DNA of 64,000 bases from Zerene cesonia (Eukaryota; Arthropoda; Insecta; Lepidoptera; Pieridae). The DNA is taken from assembly GCF_012273895.1 (NCBI RefSeq), contig NC_052118.1:6783164-6847163 (forward strand). The letters are read 5' to 3'. This document shows positions 10,761 through 25,100 of this stretch, piece by piece. Numbering within the stretch: the stretch's first letter is position 1; each line of letters starts with the position of its first letter. Position numbers and translations under genes: made by a program. The notes under the pieces were generated by a model that saw only the letters and a program-made list of their open reading frames with translations, had not been told where the DNA came from and ran no database searches.

Positions 10761-13700
10761 AAACGTTAAATGTAAAGTAGTAAAGTTTGGTTAAACGCAG
10801 AATTGGTTTTACCACTATGAACAACATTAATAAAGATATGAGATTACAAAAATATTCTTAACATTTTTCTTGTCTTTAATTTAAAGATGTGTGTGCTTGA
10901 TTTTCATAACAGACAGTTTAGTTGTTTTTGGGCGGGGAGAGTATGGGCTTGGAGATATGTGATATTAAATCAATGCCTCAATATAGTATCAAAATAAATA
11001 AAAACGCACACGATATTTAAGAAATCTCAGACATTACAGAATCTAATCAAAATTTGCTATCTAATCTATGTGAATATAATAATATGAGCATCGTTTTTCC
11101 TGGTTTTTTGTTTTCATATTTCTAATATTGACTCGGTATTCAATTTTAAACAAACTGATATCATGAAAAGACCAAGAGTGATAATGTTATTTTACCTGCA
11201 CATGAATGTAGGTTTGAAGATGAATTTACATATGATAATAACCGGTGAATCCAAAAGAGGACATGCAATTCTTTTAAGGCTTCGGTAAGGATATAGGGGG
11301 TATGTTCTAGCATTAAACTACACCGTGTTAAAGTTCCTAAAAGATTTATGATAATATTATACCGATATTGTAGGTATTTATCATGTATATAAATGTTAAG
11401 CAAGCGAGAAGATTGTATGTAACAGAAAATTACAATTATTGTAAGAAAAAGGACACAAACGGCGCATGCACGCCGCTGCATGCCGTGCAATCTTTACATA
11501 GCAACACATAATTTTTGCTGTGCCTCGCAAAATTACAACTGATATATCTTTGTAACGGTGTAATGTAAAACTCCAACAAAACAACATATTATACATAGTT
11601 GTCTTGAATATTTGTTAAACATTTATATCTGTTGGTATTTCTAGCGTACCTTCCCGCGATCATCTTTTTCGATTGAGAATTGAGTAAGAGCCTATCTATC
11701 TCTTTTTTCAAAATGAAAGTAGCTAACTTTTTCGCATACTCCTTGCCCTGCCGAATATACGTTCTGTCACGTAACCATTTACCAATTACACAATTGTACT
11801 CGTATAGGCTAACCATGCGACTTCTTGATGCCTTCAAGGAACTTTGACTTACCATTTACGAAGAGTTATTAAACTTAATTCGTAAAGTAATTACAGTATG
11901 TACATACACAACTCGTCACACGATCTTCCAGGCGCTCGGTGAACGCTGGAACGATTAACAACATTCCGTGTTTTGAAATTTAAATTATTATCATTATTTT
12001 GTGGGACACGATATGCACGATATAGCATGCAGCTCTTGTCATAGAACTCGCTCTGTGTGAATGCATATCATGGAAATAATAAATACTACGGTGTACGTTT
12101 CTTTTTCTTTTCATTGATGAGAGTTTGAATTAAGTATGTCCGTATAAAGAGAAAATCGAGTTTAAAGTAGACGGTTACAAACAAACATATAATCAGAAAA
12201 AGTGGAGGAGAAGCTTATAGCAGCGTCTTAATAAATACATATTATGATTTACTTTTACAAGATTATTGCACTTTTCTTTCAGTTGCAAAAAATACACTAT
12301 ACGAAATTGAAATAATGGCGGTATAATTTCTATTTACCCCTTTTTTGTTAAACATTTTAAGATGTTGCCATTGACAGTGACACAGGTGTATCTATTTTGC
12401 AATCAGTATTCGTTCCGCGCGATGTATGATTTGCGTATAAAATAACGGTGAATTTGCTGTACATTTTTAAATCAGGAATCCGTTAAAACAAGCTCTGCCA
12501 GGCATGCGATTCAGGTTCAAAATCAAAACGGCTGTCAGCTTAAAGGCTCTACTACCTGTATTTGCTGTCCTTGGAATGTATTAGAGAATATCAAATGGAA
12601 ATAATATATTAAAATACATATATACTCATATTTGTTTATAGAATGAGTGGGATGTATGATACCCGTATAATTGTGTTAAAAATAATTATTTGATTTTGCG
12701 TTTTAAGTTTCATTTCACTTACATTTTATGGGTCTTTACATACTTGCTGTATATATGTACGTACGTAGCTATTATACGTACTATCTATTCCAAAATTAAA
12801 ATAAGGATATTTGAGTATTAGAATATTCAAAACATAATGTAGCATAATGTAAATTCCAGTTACATGAAAAACCTAACATATCTGAAACATTTGTGCATTA
12901 AAATATTTCGCTAAAAAATGTCCGTGCATTGTATAAATTACGTGTTTTTACAATTAATGTAATATGTTGGCCACGCCCACTGCCCACGTCGTCAATATGT
13001 TTAACAAATTGACGTGTTGTTTTACGCCCAAGGCGGATTCCTGCAAATCGGGATTTAAACAAAAAGCTCATAGCTCACGGTTTGAGATAAATACGAGTCG
13101 TATCCCGATTTTTTCGTCCACATAAATATAGCTTTTTTCGAAATGTAACGGCTTCGAGCCGACACGTCGGTGTTCGGTTCTGGGAAGTTTAGTTGTCGCG
13201 GCGCCGGTCCTGTGTTGCTGCTTGCTCGTCTAATAAATAAAAGCCTGCTTGGGAAATATTATGTTACGTCTCGGGGTGTTTTTTGGAAGTGCGTGCGGCC
13301 CTGTCTTCGGTTTGGCCACTCGAGCCTGAGTAATGGACTTTTTACCGAATGGACCTTGGGAAATAGGATAGCTTTCTTTGTAAATAATAATTATACCTAA
13401 ACAATAATTCTTATTGTGTTCTGTAAACTGCTGAAGTTTTCATTCCGATCATTTATTATACAACATCAAACGTAGTTTATGTGGCCCACTTTGTATTGTT
13501 GCTAATTGATAAAGACTTACTCCGTATCGCAGTGCTGTAGGAACTAACTAAGCGTTATTCGATGTCGTAATACTTACGAATTTAAAGATTAATAGTTTTT
13601 GTTGTCGGTTAGAGCAATTGTTATCACCGGATACTACTTTTATACCGTGTGATTGATTAAAAAGCCGCAAGTTATTCATGCCACTATAAATAAAGTTGTT

Positions 13701-15980
13701 AATGGTAGACGGTCTGATAGTAATTGGGCCTTAAAATTCTCAAAGGCACACGCACACACACATCCCTCCCGTTTGAAGGGATGTGTAAACCAGTATCATT
13801 CATATACCTCACTAATCTCTACGAAAGTGTAAGCTAATGAGAATCGGTTTTATCAATCGATATTTTATTTGTGATTACAAGCGTCGTAAATATATTTTAT
13901 ACCATTTTGCTTCATAACTTTGGAAGACAAATTATATTCATGACTTTATGGAATTCTTTAACCCATACCGAAATGGAATTATGAGATATTAGTGTTATAG
14001 ATTCAGAGAACTAGTTTATTAAATTTTTTATAGTCTCTTTTTGTTTTACGTGCCTTAATTTAATCACAATATTTTTAGGCACATTCAAAACATACCCTAT
14101 GTTTCTAAATTCAAGAAAACTAGAAGATAATTGAGAACTGGACAGTTGAGTAAAGTTATAAAACAACTTACGATTTCTGAAAAATTGACACATAATTATG
14201 AAGGTAAATTGAGATAAATGTTTTCAACCTTTGCTATAATATTATTTATTTATTCAAATAAATAGTTAACGTCACATTTTGCAGAGAAAAAAGTCTGAAG
14301 TAGGTTAAACATTTAATGATATACTCCCCTGCCTCCGTCCATATTATTAAATAGTCGTTACTGATACGGGATACCTCTAATAATATGACTCTTTTTTAAT
14401 ATAAGATGTTCGAAACTCATGTAAACGTTGGTGATATATGGGTTTTAATACGGTCCATATGATCGAGAGCCTTTGAATATTCAGGACGTGTACACCATAA
14501 GTTTCATAGAACTCCTGAGAAACTGCCCATTAAAATTATGACAGGCCATCTACATTCCTGAACAACAAAGGACGACCTTACGATTAAAATAACACCTCCT
14601 TCGTAGAACGTATACATACATTTTGCTTCACAAGGGCCCGTAACGTTTCCGCTGGGGCTCGATGATACCTTTTTTCCGAGGCCATAGAAAAAACTTGGCG
14701 TCCCATTAACAATAAGATCAAAACTAGCCGCGCGCCACAATGGTCGGCGAGCGCCAGCCTCCGTCCGACCGCTCTAAAGACACTTCCAGGAATCGCGCCC
14801 TTTAAAAAAAGTTTCAACTCATCCTGGGTGTGTGAGAGTTGGCGAACTTGCATTCCCGGACTAGCGCAGTGCACCCTGCAACTAGGCGCCCACTACTCAT
14901 CCTCCCTTATCTATGCTGTGCACCGTACAAACAGTTCACTATATTTAAATTCCACTCATAAAATAATAAATTCTTTATAGCACACTCGGATATAGGATAA
15001 AGAACCCACTGTATCGTACCAAGAAGTTACCGATAAACGTATCCTTCATAACTCCACACAAAATCACTTAACATAGATAAAATCTAAAGTGTTAAAGTTT
15101 AATATGTCAAGTCAATGAAACATTTGATCATTGTATTGAGTAGCGGAGCAATGTAATGCGATACGCATTTATCGTATGTAGTACAAAACAATTTCAATTG
15201 CTGCAAAAACACGGGGCGATGGGCATCGAAGGGAAAGGCGATCGAGTTCTATACATTATGCAATGCGGTTAGTCACATTGTGTGTGAGGTGGACAAAAAA
15301 CGACAACAATTATACAAAAGTAATAAGACGATATGAACATCCATTAGACGATGCCCCCGCAAGGCTCCCACGCTCGATTGTCCTTCAGGGTGGTTTCGAT
15401 ACTGTCAATAAAGAGTAATATACGTCACGTGTGCGTGAAAGCAAATCGCATCCACCTGCTTGACACTTTTGAGAATGTTTATGTTATAAATGGTTTAACT
15501 CGGTTAAATAATTAAAAAAGTTTTGTTCACTTCTTTAGTATTTTTATTACGGACATTTTTTAAACTAAATATTGAATAAATAATATAAGTAAATATTATA
15601 AGTTTCAATTTTCTTGATACATAAGATTCAACATAGAGTTTTCTATAATTGTACGGGTAACAAAGGGAACAAAAAATGAAGAATCCTCTTTATTTCGGAT
15701 CCGCTCTAAACGATCGGTTCTTGTAATGAAATATACATCGTCATCGAACCCCCCGCTAATATTTATCGACAACAAATTCTTTACTAAACTAGTGGAGCTT
15801 GAAAATGGTTAATATTCCTATTTACTTGGTTATTAATGGTCTGGCTCGGTGTACAAAAACATCTGACAACTTAAAAGATAGTCATAGATTTAATTCTTTT
15901 AGTTGACGAACGATTGAAAACGAATCTAAAGTTAAAACAAAATACTTTAAAAAATTCAGATGGTGAACAAAATTTATAAA
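10761..15980. other. Intergenic, no gene; two GC-rich islets and a hairpin
   Basis: No open frame here has splice signals, codon bias or familiar motifs. GC-rich islets stand out at about 12965-13345 and 14640-14900. A 10-bp hairpin sits at 13758-13786. Islets of this kind in AT-rich insect DNA are often conserved cis-regulatory elements or unannotated exons, but nothing in the sequence decides which. Confidence 0.4.
13758..13786. repeat. Perfect 10-bp inverted repeat
   Basis: Arms acacatccct (13758-13767) and agggatgtgt (13777-13786) with a 9-nt loop, beside a CA-repeat. Short but perfect. Confidence 0.75.
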
Positions 15981-16165
15981 ACACTAGCTGACCCGGCTAA
16001 CTCTGTTCTGCCTTACTCTTATAATGTAGCGGTATGAAAAATTTATGTTGGCCTATTCTCAGATCTACCCGATATGCACACAAAACTTCCTGAGAATCGG
16101 TCTAGCCGTTTCGAAGGAGTATGGTCTAACATTGTGAGACGGGAATTTTATATATATAGATATTA
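15981..16165. repeat. Degenerate lepidopteran retroposon, copy 5
   Basis: Starts 'acactagctgacccggctaa', includes 'gatctacccgatatgcacac', 'tgagaatcggtctagccgtt' and 'tcgaaggagtatgg', and ends 'aattttatatatatagat'. This is the best preserved of the 'actagctg' copies in the window. Confidence 0.75.
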
Positions 16166-19100
16166 ATAATGTATGTCCATTGTATTGTTCTTTCTTAGTG
16201 TACAATAAAGAATTTTTATTATTGATTTTATTATAGGCTGTAGATCTAATACTCTGACTAAGCAAAAGACATATTTTATTTCTTATTTCATAGTCATGTA
16301 AATTGGGAGATACAACTCGCTTGGAGGGATGATACCAACTTTACAAACAATTGTACGTAGTTAACGATCAAAACCGTTTTATAATAAGTAATTGCTTGTT
16401 CTTATAGATCGCTAGAAAGTAGGTCTTTATTTAATGTTTAAATATTTTTATTATATTAACCCAAGGTAACCTAACTGCTAACCTAACGCAACACAGCTTT
16501 AAGTCACTTCTATAGCAGAAGTAACGGAATCTTGCCTACGTCAACGACACTAGGTGTGAATGTTTACGTCTATGATCAACATCCGTCATCGTTACAGTAG
16601 GTACTAACAAAGCGACCGATGGCTTATCAAGAATCACTGACCTATGGACTGACGGCCCGTGATAACTGCATGGGAAATGCACTCCATGAGAACTAGGTGA
16701 TGAATGGGTGTATGCTATGTACCTCTTTGTAGATAAAATGGAACTCTTCACGGTAGTTTTTGCGTATTACTTGGTCGCTTTGTTCCGTCATTATGTGAAC
16801 TGTTTACGAATGAGGGTCTTAAAAATTGTTAAATACAAAACATAATCGTCATGTAACGTGTGACTTAATTTAGGCTACAATGAAGTATTATTTAGTATCT
16901 AGTATTCTAAATCGACCTATATAACCAGAATGTATATAGGAATAGCTGAAGTAAAGTTCTTGAAACTAAGAAAGTTATAATGCACCATAATATATTTAAA
17001 CTATATAACTTCATGTGTAGTACTGTTATGGTGTGTATTTATAATAACGTTATACTGTTTTTCGAATCAGATCTTAAACTCAAACCAAGGCAGGCCGAGT
17101 TAGTTAATAGAGCATATTTTATAATATTAAATATAAAATTGAGTCAAATTGAAAGCAGGATATTTCTAACGTTAAATATTTTTATCTACTCTTCCCACGA
17201 TAGTATGATTTATAGTATATAAATTCCCGTCTTTAAGGAAAGGCGCCGAGCAACTGCAAACATATTAGTTTGTTTATGGACATCTAAATGTATAGAAATG
17301 TTAACGGCTAGATTTGCGCAATACACGAGACACGTACATAAATGTTTTATTAACGAGCCATTTATTACTCATGAGTTACTCAATCCGCATACGGGCATAT
17401 CGATTTCGTACAGCAAATAAACCCAATTCCATGCTTGCCTTCGTAATATAATAATCACGTCATATAGAACCCCATTTTGATCATTGAGAACCCTTAATTT
17501 TGCTTGACGAGGCAATTGTGGCGATTTTACGGCACGTGACCACTATTTGCCACAAACACATCACCGTACATATAACATTGATCTTGTTTATGCTCTCAAT
17601 TAAGTCGTCTCGTAATTAACGAATGCGGGCGTGCGGCCCCTTTACCATTGCTTGCAAATTTTAAAATTTACTCTAACAGGGGCTTGCGTTCGTAAATAAT
17701 TTGGATTAGACTTTATTGGATGCACAGCGATAAGAGTCGGAATGGCGGCGAGACGGTTCATATCCGGCCGTCGATATAATGATAAACTAACCATATTATG
17801 CAAACAAATATATACAAATGGTGGTGTTATCAATAAATCAACTGTTGGAAATATTGGCTTTGCTATTAGTATATCCCAGTTTCGAAATCCCGAGAGAAAA
17901 ATAACAGGTTCACGGAAGCGCTTTAGAATGCTATCCATTCAGAACGGTTGTTATGTTTTCTTCGGATGTTAAAGAATAAATAATAGATATTACACAATAG
18001 ATCACGGATCTGGCGCCAGCACGTCGCACCAACGGCTTCATAACGGTCGCATTAACCTGCTTTCAATTGTCGAAGAGTACCTGTTCATTGTGTCGCAGGT
18101 ATCGACTTTACGCCTTACTTTATCTTGTGGACAAATAAGTCTGAAAAGAACAGGAAGCGAAAGCGCACTTGGCGTCAAAAATAAGCCATACTGAATACTC
18201 AAACCCACGTAGATTTTAGTTTGAATAGATTTTTGTAGTTTTGGTTACACATAATATTATTCGGTCTATTAACAATGAACTACTCAATACATAATTACAA
18301 TGGACTAATTCTTTAATAATACGAAATAACAACCGTTCGGGGTACTCATACTGTATCTTAAAAAATTAAAAGGCAGTTTTCCCATAGCAGCATTTTTTAT
18401 ATATTTTTTGCGTTATTTGGACATCGCTTGTGTCCACAAATTCTCGAAAATTCGGTTTCTGTTTATCATCATATATTATATATAATTATTTATTATAATA
18501 CATATTCCGTTAGATTCATATATTTTTACAAGACTGAAAAAATCGGAAGTCCCAAACAATAAAGACGGTATTTCCACGAAGTGTCCAATCGGCCACGTCT
18601 TTTTGCACAAGACAATGTATGCGCCACATGTCAGAGGCCGGGGGGCACCGAGCTGGATTGTCGCACATGTGTTTACGCACTCATTCATTGCATTGCTATT
18701 AATGAACCATTCAACGCCATTGTCTTGCACATGCGCCGGAAACTGTGCCCCTCACAGACCACCACGCCCTCTTGAGACAGATTAGCAGAAACAATAATAA
18801 TTACGATGTGTGTACAATGGGTCATGTTTATTTTATAGTTGGTTTAACGGTGAAGCGGTTAAAACCAATATTTTCATACGGAAATGGTATGAAAGTTTTA
18901 TCCAATAAGTTTCTTATAAAAAGTTTTAAATTTTTTCATGTTAGTGTTTGTTTGCCTTATGTTACATGATAATGTAAATAATTATTCAAATATTTAATTC
19001 AACAAATAATCGTGTAAATGCGTTTATTGTAATTGTTGACTGTTCGTACCGCTAAGCGCGCACGGGATAGATTAAAAGAACTTCTACGATTCTCGTAGCT

Positions 19101-22100
19101 CAACGGCGTAGCATGTTGCTACGGATTTAATTCCAGGCTGTATGTCTTCTCTCTCTGCAACAATTATAAGAAAATGTATTACAATTTAATATTACAAAAA
19201 ACAAAACTCGAGTAAAGTTATTTCAACATATTGTTAAAGGAATCTCCAATTTGGTTTTATATCTTGCGATAAAATTAATTGACAAACAAAACAACCGAAA
19301 CATACTTATTAACGAGGTTGTGTAGAAAACATTTTGAGGACTATTAATTTATTTGTGTTGAGGCACATAATTCGAGTTTTGGGAAAGGTTTGTTCGTGTG
19401 AAATTCTATCTTGTATCACGTCTATCTGCGTCCCATAAATTCCAGCTTAAAATCGACCACGTTCGATAACCACCCATTGCGCTGCTTTCAGGTACCGACA
19501 CTAGAGAGCTGATAATTGACTCGTCCGACTAGTTTGCGCCTGACCACCCTTTCCATAAATATTTCCCGATCAAATTATTATGCGTTCTAAAAAATGCCAC
19601 GAGCTCGATTCCCAGAACTTTGAGCGAGGGCGGTTATATTCAAAGTTGCGGAGAGAGATAGCGCAATTAGTGTAGTCATACGAGTGAGCGAGATAAATGC
19701 TCAATGGAATGAGGTTCAGAGCAGTCAAAGGGGCGAACAGTGAGAATTACAAGAAATGGATTTATTTATTGATCTTCGTTGTTCCGTTATGGCACTAGTA
19801 TCAATAAACGTTGCATTTATGTGTGCTAATGCCATAAGTTGACATCGAAAATATTTATAAAAATAAAATCAAGTATATTATTCCTTTTTTAAAGTAGTAC
19901 AGTAAGGTTTCTATGCGATGCGAAGATGTTATTATTTTAAAAATTCCCGAACTGGAATATTGTTCAAGGCGATAATGTGTAACGTCAAAGATATATAATT
20001 AACTTCTAATACTGCATTTTAAACCTATCAAGAAATAATTTGTACTCCCTTTCTACGAGATACTACATAATAGATCCGTAATGACAAGAAATCATCCTTA
20101 TACTACGTACTTGTAAAAGTGCAAATCGATGTTAATTTCTATTAAGTACGTTTTTACATGAATAAAAACACTGCGATGATCAAACAGGCTCAGATGGGAA
20201 TTTTCGCCCCTATCTTTGTATGTGGGCCTCTTGTTGCGTTCAAAAGGCTTAATGGAATTCATTATAATGGCTTCTTTAGATAAGTCTTGATTGTAAAAGC
20301 CTGTCCATGTTAAAGCGATACTCGTCAAGGTATATATTCGCTACATTTCTTGAGCCCTTTAATTCAATTTTATATTTGAGAAACATTGATATCTGCATTG
20401 TATTTAGCTTAATACACGAACCTAACTCAGATATATAGTAAACTTTATGATCCTTAAACTTCAATTTACATATGACAAACTCAAACCTAGTGTTACATTA
20501 GAAACAGCACATTCGGCTTTGTAATACAAAACACAAAAGCGATTATCGATTGTACAATACTAATGAAATAATAGTTTATTACATACTTATGATGTAAATA
20601 CGATCGTACATGTATTTGATAATAGTAACAGTATTAAAATTTTTGGGCCCAACCTATGTTTGCTGTTGTACATTTTTGCTTTCTTAATTTATTATATTCC
20701 TAAATATAATTAGTATTACGGTACATTCTTTGGTATACAAAAATAGTCATTCTTGTATAAACTTTCCGTCTGCGTTAATTATCATCTGTTCACGGTGAAA
20801 GACGTTGTTTATGTAGAGACAATGCATCCATGGCGTTAACAATTTTGGGACTCCTTTTTTTACCATTTCAGGGTCGTGAGAATAGATGGCATGCAGTCGA
20901 CATCTCTTTAGGTAAACATTATTGGGAAATGTTTGTTTATAAACATCAATGGAAAGTATGTCCTTACGAATGATTAACATTCATAAACCATATTTTACCG
21001 ATTGTACCGTGCTATAGTGTATATTTTTGTGTAAAAAATCAAACAGGTATGTAGAGGACTATTTAACTTTGTTGTCTGTTCCCAGGGATGATATCTAATC
21101 AGAGATTAACCCGCTATTACGATTTCGTTTGGTTACGCTGAAAGGCATCTCGCGTCTTTTGCGTTTTCCGACTAAATTAAATATTATAATAGGAGGCTTC
21201 CTTTTGATAAGCCACTTCTCACGATCTCGCCTGTAACCCTCGATATTGTTAAAGATATTATGAGATAACGATAAAAAAATCATATTTAAAAATAATTTCT
21301 TTGCTAAAATTAAGACATAATTTAAAATATTTCGATGGTCAAAGTATGATACTTTATTTAAAAAGTTGGTATTAAAGATTATACTAACATTTTGACTTAA
21401 TAAATACATGTATTCTTTAATCGATATATAATTAAAAATTGATAAATAAATAAACAGAAATATGTTTACTACTTAAATTAGGTGTAGAGATTAATTTACC
21501 TTTATGAAGGTTTTATATAATATTTTAGAAGAAGACCCATAAATAGATAGCGACTAAAATAATGTTTGTTCAGTAGGCTCGATGATGGTAATATTTATGT
21601 TGTTTAAATTACTTAGAGTGGATGATGTAGGAGCGCAGGGTGGTCGGGTCGGTGGCGCGGGCGCAGCGCTTTGCCGCAGCTATGCGCACTGTCAACACAT
21701 AGCCACACCACACTAAACACTACAGTTTTTTATACGCACATGTGCGGTGTACACCGCTCAGACCAACCACAAATATTTGCCTTCAATTCTAAAACGCTTA
21801 GACGCACCAATGTCACGACTAACGGGTCAATCGAATTCCTGTACAAGGATGCAATTAATTCTCGCTTACATTCAACTAACTGTATATATGTATTTTGAAC
21901 TCAATTGAGATCTCAAATGATCTTTAACAAACATGCTATAATTTGAATCAATAAAACAGGTACGATCCGTTTGAAGACATAATCGATTAACCTCCCACAG
22001 GACACATTATACCTTCCATTTATAATAATCAAAGATAACGCGAGTTTCGTTAGCATTCCTTTACAGGTACTTCGTTATACCTTGTCTGTCAAAACGTTCA

Positions 22101-25100
22101 AAATAAATTAGTTTCTTCTAATGCCTAAGCAGCCGGTAGGTACCAAAAATAAACCAAGTAACGGCGCAATCCATTAATTGACTGGACCCGCTGGTGAGCA
22201 AAAAAAAATCTATCAGATAAAGCGGGTAAGTGTTTACGATTTCTCACGAACCATGGCCAACCCTCAATGGCGCCTTGCTGATTGATAGTAGCTTAACCTG
22301 CCTTCGCACCTTTACTGAAACAAGAGATTAACTACCTTAATAATATGCTCCAAAGTAACTTTTAAGCTTACACCAGTTTATAATACGATTTTTCAAACAT
22401 CCTATGCTTAAACAAACCAAAGTGAACACAGACTCAAAGAGATAAAGACGGAAATTGGATGACAAGCGAGCTGTTTATAACGCCCATTCAAAGAATTCTG
22501 CACCCTCATAGCGCGTACCTGTCCGCGGCCACCTCCAAAGGATTCAACAAAAAAATCTTATGTTAATTCTTAATATCAAAGCATTATTCATAGATTCCAT
22601 AATAGCTTTGTTATCATTATTGGGTAACATTCCCTTGTAATTGTCGGCGGTTTAACTTCCCGCCGATACATTTTCAAATGTGAATACATACCTACGAAAA
22701 AAATTGTTTCATGCATGTCACCATGACCCTAATGATCAGGTAAGCAACGTTGAAAATGCAGAAAACCCGCTTGTTAACATACTTTACGGTTTGAAATTTA
22801 ACTCAATAGCCGTATAATTACATATTATAGACCGAATGTGGGGTTAACGCGGTGAGAAATTTAATAAATAAATATATTGTACAATTTCTTATAATAATAA
22901 TGTGTACCTATTATGGTTATAATTATTAAATAATATTATAGAATTATATCTTAACCATTTAACAGTATTGTGTTAATGTAAGGTAGGTACCATATATAAA
23001 AGATAACGTTGCACATATTGACAATGTGGTGATACAGATGTTGCAAAAATTAAATAATTAGGTAGTATTTCAAAGAACAAAAGATTTATATGAGAGTTGT
23101 AACTATAATAAAACAATACCTATTATATATCACCTTAGAGCGTTTACTTTAAGGTGCATTTTGTGTTGCTCAATGATATAAAAGGATGTTTCGGTACTGG
23201 AACATTCTAATATGTATTTTGGTGAATTCCATTGCATGTAACAAGGCGTGATGAGGCGGGCGGCCCCGGGCCTCCGACGAGTCTCGGCGGCCGCTCTGTA
23301 ATCCCATAGTCGGTGTCGGCTTACGGCGCCTCCTGCAATTATCATATTCCACCTAAACACATTATATTGTGCACGCAATTTTAAAAATAACTCGCGTCCG
23401 GCCGACCTCTATCGATCTTGATTTATAGCGGGCGCCGGCCGTGAGAGCCCACGGTTTATCCCAAAGAAAATAATATAAACTCCCGATCTGTGATACTACC
23501 TAACTCAGAATCCCTTTCTCTAGAGAGACGAACATTTTTTTAAACTACCGATCTCCACCCACTCGTATTGTATTTGTTGTTTTGCTACATTCCACGGTGC
23601 GCCTTCGTTATTATTTACAACCAAAATTATTAAAATACCTTTAACTTGTGTGTTTTAAAATTTTTCGTGCGAATAGATACAATAATTACAAATTCTTTTT
23701 GTTCTTCGCATTAAAAGTCTCATTCGACGTTGATGTATTTTATCAGATAATTCGTTTATTTTATCGTATCACAACATAAAATATTGTATAATAACTTCAC
23801 GCGAACAAAGTGGTATCAATAAAACACTATTTCGATGCAGTTCATTACAGCTCCTCTCGCCCAGTTATTATGTAGAGCGTCTGTTGTGGTGGGGTCATGA
23901 GCAAGTAATCAACAATGCCCTTAGCGCACACAATTCATGAATCAAATGCATGAATGGCCACGTGTCGCTGTTCTCACGCTCGTCGACTCGGCTTTTTATC
24001 GCGTCTACATTTTTTGAGGCGTTGTCGCGTGGGCTACATCTGCGGATCGGTACCCCCCCGACGCTACACATGCTATCTTCGCTAATTGCTTATTCGTGGA
24101 ACAATATTCATCTATTTAACGACAAATCTATAACGCACGCACTAATGTTACGCTATAAACGTGTCCTTTCAAATACAATAACAAAAACCACGTCTTTATA
24201 CGACCGCTATGAAGCCGCTACGTTACAAAGAATTAAATGAATCGCGCTTTCTTTAATAAAGGCATTGTGTGCTTTAATGAAGATGGGACAAATATAAACT
24301 ATTGGATCACTTGACAATACAATAATTTGTAAGCCTTTTTGTTTGGTCAATCACGACAAGAAACCACATAACGAAAAATCTTTTGACGTCTGTTCTAGGC
24401 GTAACGCCGTTGCGAGTATCCAAGCGGAAATAAAGGAAAATAAAAGGTGGAACATCAGACAAGTTCCATTCGCGCGTGCAAATTGTTCAAGTCAACAGTC
24501 GCGTTTGGACGAACTTAATGGAAGGCCGCATTCTTTTTCTTCGCCATTAGTTTAACAAACGACTGTCACGACTTGAAGCTGGAATGATCGGCCTGCAGGC
24601 TTCGGCACAGTACCCACATCTACGATAACAACCATAACTAACAAGGATGTATGCTCGTAACATTTGCGCTAATAATAATCTCCTTAGAGAACTTAGAAAT
24701 ACCGTCCGGTCCATAGCAAGCTTTCAGCGACGACATAACTATATCATAACTAGATATAGTCGGAAATACAGATCTTGAATTGTTTTTAATTTGCGTGGTT
24801 CGTGCTCCATTAACACCACTTAGAAAAGCAAATAGGTACCATTAGGATGTTAGTGAATAATTTGATGTGTCCAAACCTCAAATTAGGACGTCCATAAAAT
24901 TACTATGATGCGCGTGGCAGCGGACCGAGCATTGGAAGGGGCCTTAGGCCGAATCGTGCCGCAAATTATGTTCATCAAGGCAATATCCCGCTGTCATGTG
25001 TGGAAACGTAATCTTACAAACAAATGTTAATGTAAATAATGCCCTCTTATTGTATCAAGGTCCTACTAATATTATAGTTACATTTACATTAAATTATATT

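Noticed and set aside
19087..19140. tRNA-like A-box (tagctcaacgg, 19096) and B-box-like text (ggatttaattcc, 19123)
   Set aside because: The boxes are only 16 nt apart, the B-box is degenerate and no cloverleaf with acceptor stem forms; at best a decayed tRNA-derived fragment.
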